Made by a program: the position numbers and the translations under genes
Shown: one piece after another, positions 15,001 to 29,400 of the stretch
Layout: the number at the start of each line of letters is the position of its first letter
Position numbering within the stretch: the first letter of the stretch is position 1
Assembly: GCF_003254395.2 (NCBI RefSeq)
Contig: NC_037651.1
Location: 10,095,001-10,159,000 of the forward strand
Length of the DNA: 64,000 bases
DNA from: Apis mellifera
Taxonomy: Eukaryota; Arthropoda; Insecta; Hymenoptera; Apidae
Direction: 5' to 3'
The notes under the pieces: generated by a model
Databases searched by the model: none
What the model was told of the DNA's origin: nothing
The model's input: the letters and a program-made list of their open reading frames with translations, nothing else

Positions 15001-18000
15001 CCACGTCGCCCTATAAATCGCGCTACCACTAATTTCTCCCGGGTTTTCGCGACCGCCAGTTTTTCGCTTTATCTTTCCAACCGTGATCCCCCCTCCCCCT
15101 CTGCTGCCGCGAGGGGTCCAGATCGATGCGCGACTTTTCCTCCCCCTTCTCGTTTTTTTAAAACTCTCCGTCCACCATCCGAGGCGAACAACGAACGAAG
15201 AGAGGAGGGGAAAACGTTTTTTTTCGGCCACGACGATCCACCGTCACTCACCTCCCCCCGTTCCTGCACCACACTTCCCCCGCTCGCTACCTCGTTTTCC
15301 ACCGCCTCCCTCGTTCCTGCACAGACGCTGCACAGCTTCAATTATTCTTCATAGATGGAATATTACGCTATTAGGTGGGTAAGAGGCTTGCACGCGCTTA
15401 TATCGATTTATTGCCGCACAAGCGTGCAAGCCCGATCGTCGTGCTACGTGCATCGAAAGTTATTTCGACGAGATGGATGGATGGATGGATGGATGGATGG
15501 ATGGATAGATAGGAGTGGAACTCGCTCCTCGTCTGGCCAGTTAAAAAAAAGGAAAGAAAGAAAGAAGTTGTTTCTTCCTCCCTTTGGAAACTATCTCTCT
15601 CTCTCTCTTCCTCCTCCTCACCCATACCCATAAAGTGGAGAGATCCGATCGCCGATTAATTCCTACTACGTTGAGAAGGAGTGGTGGGGCAAAGGGAAGA
15701 CCCGCCAACGTTGATAATCCATTTATCAGACACCCGGTGGTGTGTCTTTTTTTTTTCCTTTCTTCGCTTCGGCGTTACAAATATCCACCACTCTCTTCTC
15801 CCCCTTCTTCGTTCCACGCACGCTTTCGAAAGGGAAAATTCGATCGGGATCTCGAGTCGTGGAACAGCTCGTGCGAGCGAGAAAACGTTTTATAGCGACG
15901 ACGAGGAGGATGGCCTCTGCGCAAACTTTCCTCATCGACAAATCGATTTACGTTTGGCGAGAAAAGTTGCGGGAAAACAAGGAGGGGGGGAGGGTCCAAG
16001 TCGAAACGTTGGCGGGAATCGCATTACCTCGGGGGTTATTTCGTCCGTGTTTCGCCGCGCGAGCGGCGCGCGACTCCTGCGGACCGACCGATTCGCCTCC
16101 AACGAGAGAGAGAGAGATACGTATATATATATGTAAAGGGAGAGGGAGAGAGACGAATAGTGCCGCGCGTCCGCTATTCACCGAGAAACGGCTGCTGCAC
16201 ACGTCCCCGTATACGTCCCGATAAAACGTGACTCGCTTTCTCGCCTTGCTTCTTTTTTTTTTCCCCCTCCCTTTTTCGCGCCAACTACGTTTCTCGGAAA
16301 TAAGAGGATCTGCAAAAAAGGTACTCGCAGAGGGAGAGAGAGAGAGAGAGTGTTTTCTTTTTTTTTTGAAAACGATTAGGCGTGGAAACGGAGATTTCAA
16401 AAGCGACCGCAAACGTTCTCTTTTCTCTTCCCTTCGTCCGAGTGGAAATTAACTAACGACGACGATGACGACGACGAATTGTCGTCGAACGGGAGTAGGG
16501 CGAGCCGATAAAACTTAATCTTCTCCACTCGTCTTCGACCGCGAAGAGGAATTCTCGATCCCTTTCTCTCCGTCCCAAAACGAAATTATTCGAGGATAGA
16601 GTAGGAGGGGGAGAGTGGAAGGGGTTAAATAAATGTCGAGAATAGAGGGACGGGGGATTTAAAATTTTCAGATAGCGAAATTAAGCGTGGCGGTGTTACG
16701 TAACGTGGAGGGGGAGGGGTAGAGAGAGAGAGAGGCAAAAGGCGAACGAGAGGGAGGGATGGAGGAGGATGGAGGAAAATTAAAAGTCGAGATCCTCCTC
16801 CCTCCCCTCTCTCTCGAGTAGAAAATATACGGCTCCGGCCGCTAAATCCACTTAATTCCTGCTACTCCAATAAGTGTCACGCGAGCGATATCCAAGCGGA
16901 GGAATGGGCAGAGAGGTGGTGGGGAGGGGTGAAAAGACACGCTCGCTTTTGTCCACGAAAGAAATTTCTTTGTCGATATCGGGCGGCCATTCGACCGAGT
17001 CAGATTAATAGCCGTGCTCTCTCTTCCTCTTCTTTCCCCGGTTCCTCCGAAGGAGAAAAAGGATGAGCCGATTCGAATCACGTAACGCTCGTTACGCGTC
17101 GGCCGATATTAACGAGCGTGGTGGAGGAGGAGGAGGAGAAGAAAACGGAACTTTCGTGCCTTTCGTTTCCCGAAAAACGCGGAATCGGAAACGGACGTAT
17201 CGTATCGAGAACGGTCTCGATTCCGTTTCGTACGGTTCTCTCTCTCTCTTTCTATCTCCGCATGGACCTCCGCGTGCCGCGATCCGAGAAGAGATCGATC
17301 GGTTTTATATATACATATATATCTTCTCCTCTCATCCTTTCTTCTTCCTTCTCTCGCGATTCGACTTTACAACCGATATAGCTACCTCGGTCACGAGAGA
17401 CAACCCCCTCCCTCTCTCCTCCTCCTCCTCCTCCCTTTCGTCTCGCCCCGATTCGTCAAACATTTATTCGGGACGATAAAGACACGACGACCTCGTTGGA
17501 AACGGCGCGGGAAGGACAACGTCGATGTACGACACACGTACATATCGAAACGTATCGCCAACTTTATATATGCCCACCCTCCTCACCCCCCCCTACCCTT
17601 ATTCCGTCGATTTGAACCGGCTCGATGAAATACTTTTATATACGACGTCGAATAAAATTCGAAAGGGGAAATTGAATAGAGGGTTCTTACGTTCAAAGCT
17701 GCGTGACGTCTTGGCCTCGTCGCGAACCAACCAACGAACGAACGAGCGAACGAGCGAACTATCTCGAGCGAAGGAACGCGCGCGTTTCTTCGTATCGCTT
17801 CTCTTATTTTTTCTTTTCTTTTCTTTTCTTTTCGCGCGCGGTTCTTCGTTTTGGAGAAGATGGAAGATTCTTGAACCGTGCGATAAAACGATCGATCCGG
17901 AATATTTAGACCTTAGTTATCTCGCATCTCTTTCTTTTCTCTCCTTTTCGCCACGGAAAAACGAACCGCTTTTACGATACGCAAACGACGCTTACGATTT

Positions 18001-18113
18001 TCCCCACAATTATTCTCGACCGAGGAATAATAATTTGCGAGATTTCGCGGACGAACGAAGGGAGGAAATAAAAAGAAGGAGGAAAAATCGTCCACCGAAT
18101 GTTTACCTTCCAG

Positions 18114-18171
<58 letters not shown>

Positions 18172-18679
18172 GTGTATATGTCGACGCATATTCGCAAAGG
18201 TAATCGCGCGCATCTCGTAACACGCAAAGAGGTCCGTATACCGGCCTGGATATTGAAGTTGGAGATGATGCGAGATAAAAGGAGCGACGAGCGTAACTGC
18301 GCGCTTTTTCCCTCCCCGCGCGGCTTTATCCGCGCCGGCTCGTAAATGGAATTTCTCCCGACTCGTCGCGCTAGACTTTGTCGTTAGACGTAGTTGGTAC
18401 GCCAACTATACGTCCCCCTCCCCTCCCTCGAAACGATATCTCGGCTACGGGGAACTCAAGTACGGCCGTTTTCGTCACTCACGTCAACTTTAACCCCCTC
18501 CACGTGATACGTGTGCTTCTTGGGCTCCCCCCTGGGCACGTATCTGTAGAATTCCTCGTGATCCTTGTACCACGTGATGGAGTACAGCTTGTCCGTTTCC
18601 AGGTCGTATCTGAAACGAGACAAAGGGAGAGGTAAATGATCCTTTTCCACGCCGCGATTCGTTTATTCGTATATCTTCG

Positions 18680-18715
<36 letters not shown>

Positions 18716-20170
18716 GATCGATATCGATTCGATTCGAGTGGAGACTCGAGAAGAAGGGAGATGAAACGGGTAGAAGCCGGCACGAACCGCGAATCGTTTC
18801 TCGATTAGTCGCAGGTCTAGACCCGTTTTCGATGGCTGGAAACGTGCGAGTAATGGAAATTGTTATCCGTCCCCCGACAACGAATATTTGAAGTATCGAG
18901 CGCGTTTGATGTATTCTTTGCCTTTACATATCGGAGATTTTTTCCCCACCTTCCCTCCCTCCCCGTTTATCCGATATTCCGTGGAATCGTCTCATCTGCT
19001 GGTCATCCGTGGAACTCGTTTCGTTTCGTTTCGTTTCGTTTCGTTTCCAAGCCTTATGACGATATTTTCCGGGCCGCCGATATTTTCCATTCGTAAATTG
19101 GGGAGAAGAAAGGAGGGACGGAGAGGATAAACAGCGATCGTTGGAGAGGAAAACGTGCCCGCCCGTAATAACGGTGTATATACACGGTGTACGATAACGT
19201 AATTACGATGATAGTCGGCACGAAGGAACGAAGGAAGGCATTGTCGCGTGACAAACTTCCTTCGATCCCGGGGAGGCAACGATTACGGTAATTGATCAAC
19301 ATCCCTCGGTCCAATCCGCCGGTATCCATTCCCGGATCCGCATCAATTTGCTAATCGAGTCTTTCCCTCCCCCCTTCTTTCTTTCTTTTTTTCAGTGGAG
19401 AGGAAGGAAGAGAGAGAGAGAAAAAAAGGAAGATGTCGAAGGATTCCGAACGAAAAGATCCGGGTAATTTCGATTCGAATTTCCAACAACGGAATTTCAC
19501 GAGCAAACGAAATCTTTCCCCGATCGACTCGTTCTATTTCGAACAGCAACAGGCTATTCCGTTGAAACGAGAAAGGAGGGAGAGAGAGAGAGAGAACCGC
19601 GATAATTAATATTCGTAAAGTAATTAAACTAGCGCGTTGGTCGACGACGACGACGACGACGACGACGATATTCCGAGAGAGAGAGAGAGAGAGAGTTGCA
19701 TCGCGAATCCGTCGGATTCTCCGGTTCCGTTTCCGTGGAAATTTACACGCGTTCGGGAAAACTAGTCGACCAATTCTCGCGCCACTTTCGTCCCTAAATT
19801 CGATTACCACCCGTCGAGTTACGCTCCCCTCCCTCTCCTATTTTCTCCCCTCCCCTCGTTTTCAACGATCATCTCGATAACAAAAGCGGTCGCCAGTCAA
19901 GTCGCAAGAGCATGTTTACCGGCAATTAAATTTTCACCTTCGCCATTCGACGCGTCAAACGGAACGCGATCGATAATAATAATAATAATAACAATAATTT
20001 TCGTTCGTATTCCTCGTTCAGATTCCTCTGCCTCCTTTCCTTCTCACTCGTCTCTAACTCTTTCGATAAAAAAATATGCACTCGAGAGAAAGATCGTCGC
20101 TTTCTTCCGCTGATTTTTATCATTTCGCGATAAAAACTTATATAAACCTCGATATCGCTACGTTTCATAC

Positions 20171-20232
<62 letters not shown>

Positions 20233-23200
20233 GTACAATAACGCTCGAATCGCTCGTCGAATACGCGCAATGCGACGGCATCTGTGACGAGTTATATAAT
20301 CGTCCATACAGCCATTTAACCGACTTTACTTACGGGCATAGCAAAGTCGGTGGCAATTTATGGCGAGCAACTTATAGCAACGAAAGGGTTAAGCGATCCG
20401 ACGAGCGTAGGTTTCGTCCTCGAGGGCGGGGAGAGGAGAGGAGCACGATAAGACCATGTGCGTCCTGTCGTGGATCGTTTGTGCAGCGTGTCGGCCAACA
20501 GTGGCAGCCGGTTGCTCGATACACCGCGGTGGCGTCGTGACATCGACGTACCCAAGGGGGACGCATCCATGGGAGGGGCGCTTCCGCTTGCATCGGCTGC
20601 ACCGGTGCTGCTGTCGCCATCGCCGTCACCGTCACCTCCACCTCTAAACCTCTCCCCAGTCGCAGCCAGCGGAAAAGGGATTGCCGCATTCGAGCGTAGG
20701 TGCACAATTTGGAGGGCTGCGTCGTGGGATTGATTTGCATCCTCCGGCTCATTTGCCGGGTCGTGTCCTGCGGGATCTCGCTCGCGGCTACCATCCACTC
20801 TACCATCCTCTCTCTCTTTCTCTCTCGTCCTTCCATTTTCTTTCCTCCTCCTCTCCTCTCCTTTCCACGACGAGGCGGAAATCTCTCGAAATTTAATACA
20901 CGCGATCCTTCCGTTCGAAGGAAATCATCGAATTGTCGACCATCGTCATCGAGGAATCTCTCAAAACCTTCTCCTCCACGTTCGAAAAAAATCATCGAAT
21001 TGTTGAACAAAGTCATCGAGGAATCTCTCGAAATCTTCTCCTCTATGTTCGAAGGAAATCATCGAATTGTCGACCATCATCATCGAAGAATCTCTCGAAA
21101 CTTAATACACGCGATTCTCCACGTTCGAAAGAAATCATCCAATTCTCGACCATCGTCATCGAGGAATTTCTCGAAACTTAATCCCTTCTCTTCCACGTTC
21201 GAAAGAAATCATCGAATTCTAAACTATCGTCATCGAGAAATCTCTCGAAACCTTCTCCTCCATGTTCGAAGGAAATCATCGAATTCTCAACCACCGTCAT
21301 CGAGAAATTTTTCGAAACTTAATACACGCGATCCTTCACGTTCCAAGGAAATCATCGAATTCTCGACCACGTGATCGAGGAATCTCTCGAAACCTTCTCT
21401 TCCACATTCGAAGAAAATCATCGAATTGTCGACCATCGTCATCGAGGAATCTCTCGAAATCTTCTCCTCTACGTTCAAAGGAAATCATCGAATTGTCGAC
21501 CATCGTCATCGAGGAATCTCTCGAAACTTAATACACACGATCCTCCATGTTCGAAGGAAATCATCCAATTCTCGATCATCGTCATCGAGGAATCTTTAAA
21601 AACCTTCCTTCGAAGGAAATTATCGAATTGTCGACTATCGTTATCAAGGAATCTCTCGAAACCTTCTGCTCCATGTTCGAAAGAAATCATCGAATTCTCG
21701 ATCATCGTCATCGAGGAATCTTTAAAAACCTTCTCCTCTACATTCGAAGGAAATCATCGAATTGTCGACCATCGTCATCGAAGAATCTCTCGAAATTTTA
21801 CACGCGATCCTCCACGTTCTAATTCGAAATCATCGAATTCTCGAGGAATCTTTTCTCGCGCCGACGAGGAGGGATCGAGGGATCTTTGACGAGACGGAGA
21901 GCGCGAGGAAAAGTGGACGTTTATCGCGCCCTCCCGAATTAGAGCAGGTTCGATAAGACGCGAGTCGGGGAAGAATCCGTTCCCGATGAAATTTCCTGCA
22001 ATTTCCATTCGGGGTAGAGAGTCGCGAAGGGGTGTCTCGTCGTTGGCCAGGCGCACCTTGCGGAAATTCCTGGGACGGAACAGGCGAGCCGGAATTGAAT
22101 GGAGGACGGGGCGGGGAGGGGGGGGGGAGGGAAGAAGCGAAGGCAGCCACGACACGCCGGATAAACCAACAACCGAGCGTTCGCTGGGGACGGTAAACTA
22201 ATTTGCAATTTATACCCGGGTCGGAGAACGATCTTCGTCTCTTTGCTCGACGGCGTGTCCCGCCGCTCGGCACCCACCTGATATCAAACAACGCGCACAC
22301 GCCCGTGTTTTTCCGCGGGGGAAGAGGAGGATCCTAGGATAATCGGCAGGATTTCCGTAGCCGAAACGAAAAACGGCCCCCCCCCCTCCCCTTCCAATTC
22401 GATTTCCGTCCGCCGTCCCAATCTCGATACGAGTCGCGGCTCCAACTTGGAAATAAATCCAGAGCCAAGTCGAGGACGCAAAGTTCAACGAACGTCTCTC
22501 GTTTAATTACTCAAAAACGTCGCCGTCGTCTCGAGAATCTCCCCTCCCATCGTTCCACTTCTATTTCTAACACGATCCAAATTTCTCTTAGCGGAATTCC
22601 TTGCTCCAACCGCCGCTCACTCCCTGTATCCGGAATAAATAAACGAGGGATCGGGTCTCGTCTTCGTTTCTCGAGAGAGATACGTCTCGTAGAAGCTTCC
22701 GAGTTTGTAAAAATTCCGTGCCGATATCGTTGGACCGTGATATCGTGAAGATCGCGAACGAGAAACGGGAAAGAAAAGCGTGTATATATATATATATATA
22801 TATATCGTACTTCCATTTCTCTCGTTCTCGTTCTTTCACGCGTTGAACTATTCCCGTGAACTTTTATAAAAGAGGGTGGAAAGAAATTAGAATAGGAACG
22901 GGTGGATATATTTTGACAAGAAAAGGGAGAAAGATCGTCGAGAAAGAAAAAGAATCTTGGATGGAATTAATCGTATATATATTCTCGTTCGAGAAAGAAA
23001 GAAGGGAGAAAAATCGATCCATCCTAGATTAGATAGATTTTCGTGACGTTACGAATCCCCGTTTATTCGATAATAAACAATTCTAGAAGAGATCTATCTA
23101 TACATCTAAACTCGATCGATTTTACCCTCGTTCAAATTTCATCGCACGTTTGATTTCTGGAAAAAAGGAACGATCAACCCTTGCTAAGGTTAAACCACGT

Positions 23201-23437
23201 AACGAAGGAACGGCACTATTTCCAAGAAAAACAACGCTCGAGACGAGAGAGAGAGAGAGAAAGAGCGTGTGTCGGATCAAGACGACGAAGGGCGGAAAAT
23301 TGAGAAAAACTCTTATCTTACGCTCGACTTCGTGTTCCGTGAATTAATCTTGGGATTTCGCCTCGACAGGTGGCTGGTTGGTCGCGGATGGGATCGCGTC
23401 GATTCGATCGATCGACTCCAAGTGGCGCGACGACACG

Positions 23438-23471
<34 letters not shown>

Positions 23472-26400
23472 GATGGATTTTCATAATCGAGCGATCTCTC
23501 GCGGTCGAGGTCGGTGACACGTTTGTGAAAAAAAGAGGAAGGGAATGAGGAAAAAGGGGGGAAAAAAAATCGGGAACCCCGCCAATTGCCGCCTGTTTCT
23601 TACGTTTCTCGCGAAAAACAACAAGTGCTCTCTTGGAAATGCGCCCCCGACGCGATACCCAACGGTCGACCTTATTTTCTTGGTGAAAAGTCGTCGAGAC
23701 CGTGGTGCCACTCTAATTAGAATGCATATACCGACTAACCGTAATTGTAGGACGCGCAATGCCGCGCCATAATTTCATTACGTCTTAATTAACATGGCGG
23801 CACGCGCGCGGGGCTTAAGGATCCACGAAATATCATCGGGGACACCGCCTCCACGGTTCATCCCCTCGCTTCTCTCTCTCTCTCTCTCTCTCGAAAAATA
23901 TCCCCTTTTTGATCGATACAATTATCGTTAATTTTCTTGGCAAAATATTCCGCTGCTGCTAATAATAATATCGGGTGGAAATTCCGTTTCCAAATATATC
24001 TCCGTTTTTGCAGATTTTGGTATTTATAGGCGGAAAAGTAAAAGGACGATGCAGGATCGAGGTTAAACGCGTTAAACCCCGGCGAAAACTTTGCGAAGAA
24101 TAGGTAGCACTGCTCCGTATCTTGGCAATGATATTATAAGCTCGCGGGAAACTCTCTTCTTTAAAAACGATCCACACAGTTTTATACCGCTTACGACTTT
24201 CCATTCCTGAGATATCATCGTTTTAAAGCGGAGCGGATAATGTTTAACGCGTTCTAATATCCACCTCCCGCGATCGAATCTCCACTGACCTCCTGTTCCA
24301 TTCTACTCGAATTGGACGATTCTCTTCCCCGAACGTTAATTCCCCTACGAAATATTACGCGTGTGTACGTATATAAACAAGCTCACTCTATTATTACTCG
24401 ACTTTATATTTCTCGCAACAATTCGATATCATCTCTTGGATACTAAAACAGATGGATGAGAACGCGTAAACTCTTGGATTCCATCCGTCTTCCCCCCGTT
24501 GAATCGTTGGTTAATCGAGAGATTCGTTAACGAAGAGATTCGACGAAACCCATCCGGTTCCCCGAAACTTCGATTCCGCCGCCTAACTACTAGACTCGCG
24601 CGCAATTACCGGTCAAACCTGACCCGAGGAGAGAGAGAGAGAGAAACACATAGTCTGCCACGAGAGAAACGTTATCGTATCGAGGAGAGGGAGAAAGATT
24701 GGAACGCAAATTCGGTCTAGACTACTGGCTCAAGGCAACGGACGAAGGAGGAGGGAGAGGGTAGCGAAGCTTACTCGGGTGGAAACTGTCGGTGCTGGTC
24801 GGTTCGCGCAACGTGAAATCCCGAAGAAGTCGGGAGGGGGACGGGGGAAAGGCGAGTCGTATCGAGATATCGTCGGGAGGATATCTCGCGGGAGCGGAAG
24901 ATTGTACGCGCGTCGGTATCTTTTTTCAGGCGAGAAAGGAAGGAAGCGAGATAGGAGATGGGTGGATTGCGCTTTCCCGCTCGGATTGCGGTCCACGATA
25001 TTGGGAGTATAAATAAATAAAGCGCGAGGAGAGCGAAAAAGATATCGAGATTCGTAGCTCCAAGGGATTACCGATCCATCCCGCCCTTTTCTCTTGCTCT
25101 TATTTTTAATCTTATTTACCGTCCCGTTCGGACGGTAAGCGTAAACTCGATACGTTATTGGCCGGGCATCTTATCGATGTCTTTACGACCTATTCCCGAC
25201 CGGTCCCCGGCTCGCCGTAAATAAACAGAGAAAAATCGTCGGGAAACCGTCCTCGCAAGTCTTCCAATCCGATTCGTCCCATCGCCAGTGGATTTGTTAT
25301 ATGTAACGCGTTCCAACGCGCTCCGTTTTACGTGCCGATTCATCGAACGGAAACCAAAGTCTCAGAGCTGCACAATAATGTAGAAGAGACAACATTCGTA
25401 AATCAAATTATGAATTATTTTTGTTTCTCGAAATGATTTTGCGCATATGCGAGTTGACAGAGAAATAATAAGATCCAAGGAAGGAAACTATTTGCAAATT
25501 GATATTATCGAGAAGGAAATCTGGATACAAGTGTTGCGTGTGTCTGTTACGCGCGAACGATTTCAGTGGCGTGGGACGAATCGATGGGGATCGATGGGGA
25601 AGAAAAACGAGACGCGAGCGGGAAGAAGAATCCCTTTGAAAACGATACCGTTCGACGACGTTGCACCACGTCGTCCAAGTGCCTCTTACCTGCACTCGAG
25701 GAGCGCACTCTTGCCCCTAAGGGAGTATGCCGGGACGTTTATGCCGAGCAGCTTCAACCCCGTCACTGTAACAAAAAGAGGAAACAAATTTTTCTTTCTT
25801 CGAAAGCAACGAGAAAAAAAAAACGCACGGACAAACTCCAGCAAACCAAACCAAACCGGGCATCTTTTCGCGGTCGACGAGGAGGAGGAGGAGGAGGAGC
25901 CTCTCCTTCCACCGAAATCCCACCAAACGCTTGACCTACTATACGGAACGCGTACAATGGGAGTATTAAAAAAAAGAAGAAGAAGAGAAAAAAAAACGCC
26001 ACTCAACCCCCCTCGCGATGATATTTCGACGATAAAATCTCGCGGCGACCGACCTTCGACTCCGACTATTACTTTTACTACAACGCGGCTACAAGAAAAG
26101 CTTGAAAAGTTGCGGCTCGATCGAATGACCAAGGGATGCGGAGGAGGAGGAGGAGGAGGCACGGAGGACGCGAGTCGATTGTACTAGATGCTCAAACAAT
26201 GCTCCGGCAAACTCCATTGTACCCTCCTTTGTTGCCCGTTGTTCTCCTTTCTCTCCTCTTTGTCTCTCCATTCTTCTCCTTCTACTCCTCCTAGTAACTA
26301 GCAATAGCAATAGTAGTAGCAGTAATAATACTAGAACGAATTTCATCGGGAGGAAACGATAAACGACACGCGTGCCGATACCGTTGACCTCCGAATCGTA

Positions 26401-29400
26401 AACCGATGTAAAGTGACGACGAGCTGTAACCAACACTGTGTACTACGAGAGGGAAGGGGAAATTTCGCGGTCGTTGTTCGAAAGGGAGGGAGAGAGGTTG
26501 CGTTTAATTAAGCTCGCGCGATATTTTACGACGGTGACGGTGGTACGCGTGGAGGGGAGGGGAGGGGCGAGCTTTTCCTCCGGATCGTGAAATATACCCG
26601 TTTCGTAATGCATCGTCGCGCCACCGATGCAAACGGGCGAGGCGAGTTTGCTTGAATTATTTCCTCGAGGAGACGCAATTTTTCCTACGTTCCAAGAGTC
26701 GTGATTTCGACTCTTTTCACCGAGAGAGTACTACGGAGGGGAGAGGAGGGGTGACTGGTTACCGGAGCGCGTACGTGGTCGGCTTATAAGTTAGCCCACC
26801 AAGTCCCAGAAAGAAGCGTTCCGCGTGGTTAATCTGTTCCGCCCCCCTACCGCTTAATCCACCCGCTCTCGCGAGAAGCAAGACACATCGCCCTTCTAAT
26901 TACCCGGGCTATGATCTTAATGGACTTGGAAATGCCAACCGCGTCAGTTCCGCGTGCAAATTACGTAAACGTGGAACGACTGTTTAATACGGAGCGACGA
27001 CCGAACGCGAAAAACTCGACGCGCGGATACGTGTTTTAAATACGAGATTCCGAATTATCATCACCCTCTTCGAAACGCTCGTTTTCGGATAAGTCGATCG
27101 TAAATCCAAGATCGTTGTTCTCGCGCGTGAAGTAATGCAACATTCTTCGTTTGTTCAAGTAGAAGGAGAAGCACTCTCGACATCTTTCATCATTCTCCAT
27201 TCCCAATAGTTCGAAAGTACACTCGTGTCGTTTTAATTGATACGATTACGAAAAAGTATTACATTTATATCACGTGACGAATACGTTGCATTTGTAATTT
27301 AATGTGAACATCGCTACGAAACGAAGGCTTGTAATAATGGATATATTAGGGAATCTCTGGTGTATTTTAGGAACGTCAGTTTCGACGAGAAGTATAAATA
27401 TCCGATTTCGATCGGAGTGATCGAAGTCATTTCTCGGATACGAGAAGAGCGGGGGAGAGAAAAGTGGAGGAGACGAAAAGAGAAAGGTTCGGGCGACGTT
27501 TGGTCAAGGAAATTTGATCGGGCTTTAAATTTGATATCCGTGCTTGGACGTAGGTTAAATTAATTTTCGAACGAATCGCGGGGAATACTCGGCACGAATC
27601 GATAATGGGGCGCATAGAATCGTGGTTTGACGTCTCGTTTCGGGTTTCCTGGGTCCGGCGGCACGGCGGAGGGGGGGGGGAGGGGAGAGAGGGTTCGTAG
27701 CGGGACGACAATAACGTCACTTACGGTGTACGTAGCGGAATCGTCCATTGAATTAGAGTGCCCGCGGCGTTTTCGCCGGAGACAAGCCGGGTTCGAGTCC
27801 CCCGGACTCGACTCTACTCGGCTTTTGGGCCAACGATCGTGACGCGGTTCACAAGTGCCACCCTATCGGCCGTCTCGATTCGCTTTCTCCACGCTCAGGA
27901 ATTAATTGCACGCCTGTTCGGCTTTGAATAGCCACTCCAAGTCCCGCCGCTCTCTCTCCGACCTTCCAGGGACATCGCTACCTTCTCTCCAAACGCGAAA
28001 TTCGAGTGCTCCTCTCTTTCTTCCCCCTTCGATCCGTCCCTCTCCATTCGCGGCAAAAACGAACCGCGAAATTCACTCGTCTTTGCCAAACGATCCGACT
28101 TAAAATTCCCCGATTACCAGCGATCCTCTCCGTTAATTCTCTCCCCGCGAATCAACGTAACGAGATCTTCATCCTTCTCTCCATGATTCGATATCCTCCT
28201 CCTCCTCCTCCTCCTCCTCCGTGATTAAGAATCGGCAAGAATCGCTAATTTTCATCGATTTCTCTCTCTCTCGCGGCGAAAAATCCATTTAAACGGCGGA
28301 ATTAAAGTTATCGTATTTCGATGAAATTTTCCACGTTGAGCGAAAAATCGCTCGTATCACAACTTGGCGCGAATACGTCATTTTCATTCGCTTCCCCCGA
28401 CGAGTGTAACGAGTTCTGTGCTCCGAGTGTGTCTAAATATCCTGCTTCTCTCTTTCTCGTTTCTCACTTTTTCCAAGATGAAGCGAAACACGCGCGCTTC
28501 ATCCATGCACGCCGTTTTTGTTCGTTCCTTCTTCCCCGTGTTCCGTCGGCGGAGATGCATCACCGCCCTCGAATACCCGAGAAATCGTAAAAGTCAATTT
28601 ATCCGATTGAAGGGGGAAAAAAGAGTTTTTTTCGCCCGGAAACGCATCCTCGCCTCTTTCCGTCCGATTTCCCGTAATCGCGCCACGATATTCGCGGCCG
28701 AGGGGAAAATGTAGAGAGAGAGAGGAGGGTGATACAAAGACACGATTCTTCTTCAGAAGGTTTTTCGCTCGAGGAATGTAACTCGCTTCAAAAAGGCTTA
28801 CCGTTAAAAGCGTTCCGCGACGCCAGAATTTAACTCTTCCTCTGTTCCTCTCTCTTCGCGCGTGGACGACGTCCTTTTCTCGCGTGGCGGTGGCGGTGCA
28901 ACAAACGTTTTCGAGGGACAATCGAGGAAAGGGAGAGACGAAAAGGCGTGGTTCTCAATTTAATTGGATTCGAGGTGATCGAAGTGTGGCGAGAAGAAGC
29001 GAAACGATCGACTGCGAGGGCGATGCGTGAGGAGGAGGAGGAGGGTGGACGGACACGTAGGACGGAGGAGTCGTTATCTTATCCTATATAGGCGGGTTGT
29101 CCGGCAAGGTAGGCAGTTAACTCGTATATCTGGTCACGCCACCGGTTAAATCCCCCCCTTACGTACTTATCGCGAATTAAAGCGCTCCTTCAAAGGAGGC
29201 CGGAGACACGGAAAGGTAAAGGCCGTCCTTATATTATCGCGTTCGGATGAGTTTCACGCGACCGTGCTGCCGTCACTCGACATTAACGTTTCCATTATAC
29301 GATTACGACTTATCCACCCCCTCCTCATTATTTTCCTCTTGATTTATCCCCGATACGCTCCCCTTCCAACGATCCTCCGTGATATTTCCGTCAACCCTTT

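Larger units (their letters stand above)
14986..18482 (-). other. beat intron between exon 3 and exon 4 copy B
   Basis: Contains the remainder of duplication copy B, the right inverted arm, short GA tracts and a 25-unit TA repeat at 18119-18168. No other gene seen. Confidence 0.7.
18610..25689 (-). other. beat intron between exons 2 and 3
   Basis: Holds minisatellite 1, a long GA tract at 20171-20231, (GAC)n at 19642-19669, (TTTCG)n at 19017-19047, and a GC-rich non-repetitive block at about 20450-20740 whose ORFs I do not recognise. No exon was identified. Confidence 0.65.

Noticed and set aside
20700..21889. Long ORFs through minisatellite 1 on both strands
   Set aside because: Units of 67 bp shift frame each time, and several frames are open only because the repeat lacks stops. 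No protein family resemblance.
27750..27815. tRNA-like GGGTTCGAGTCC sequence
   Set aside because: It resembles a T-loop, but the five-base stem does not pair fully and no matching acceptor, D or anticodon arms can be drawn around it.
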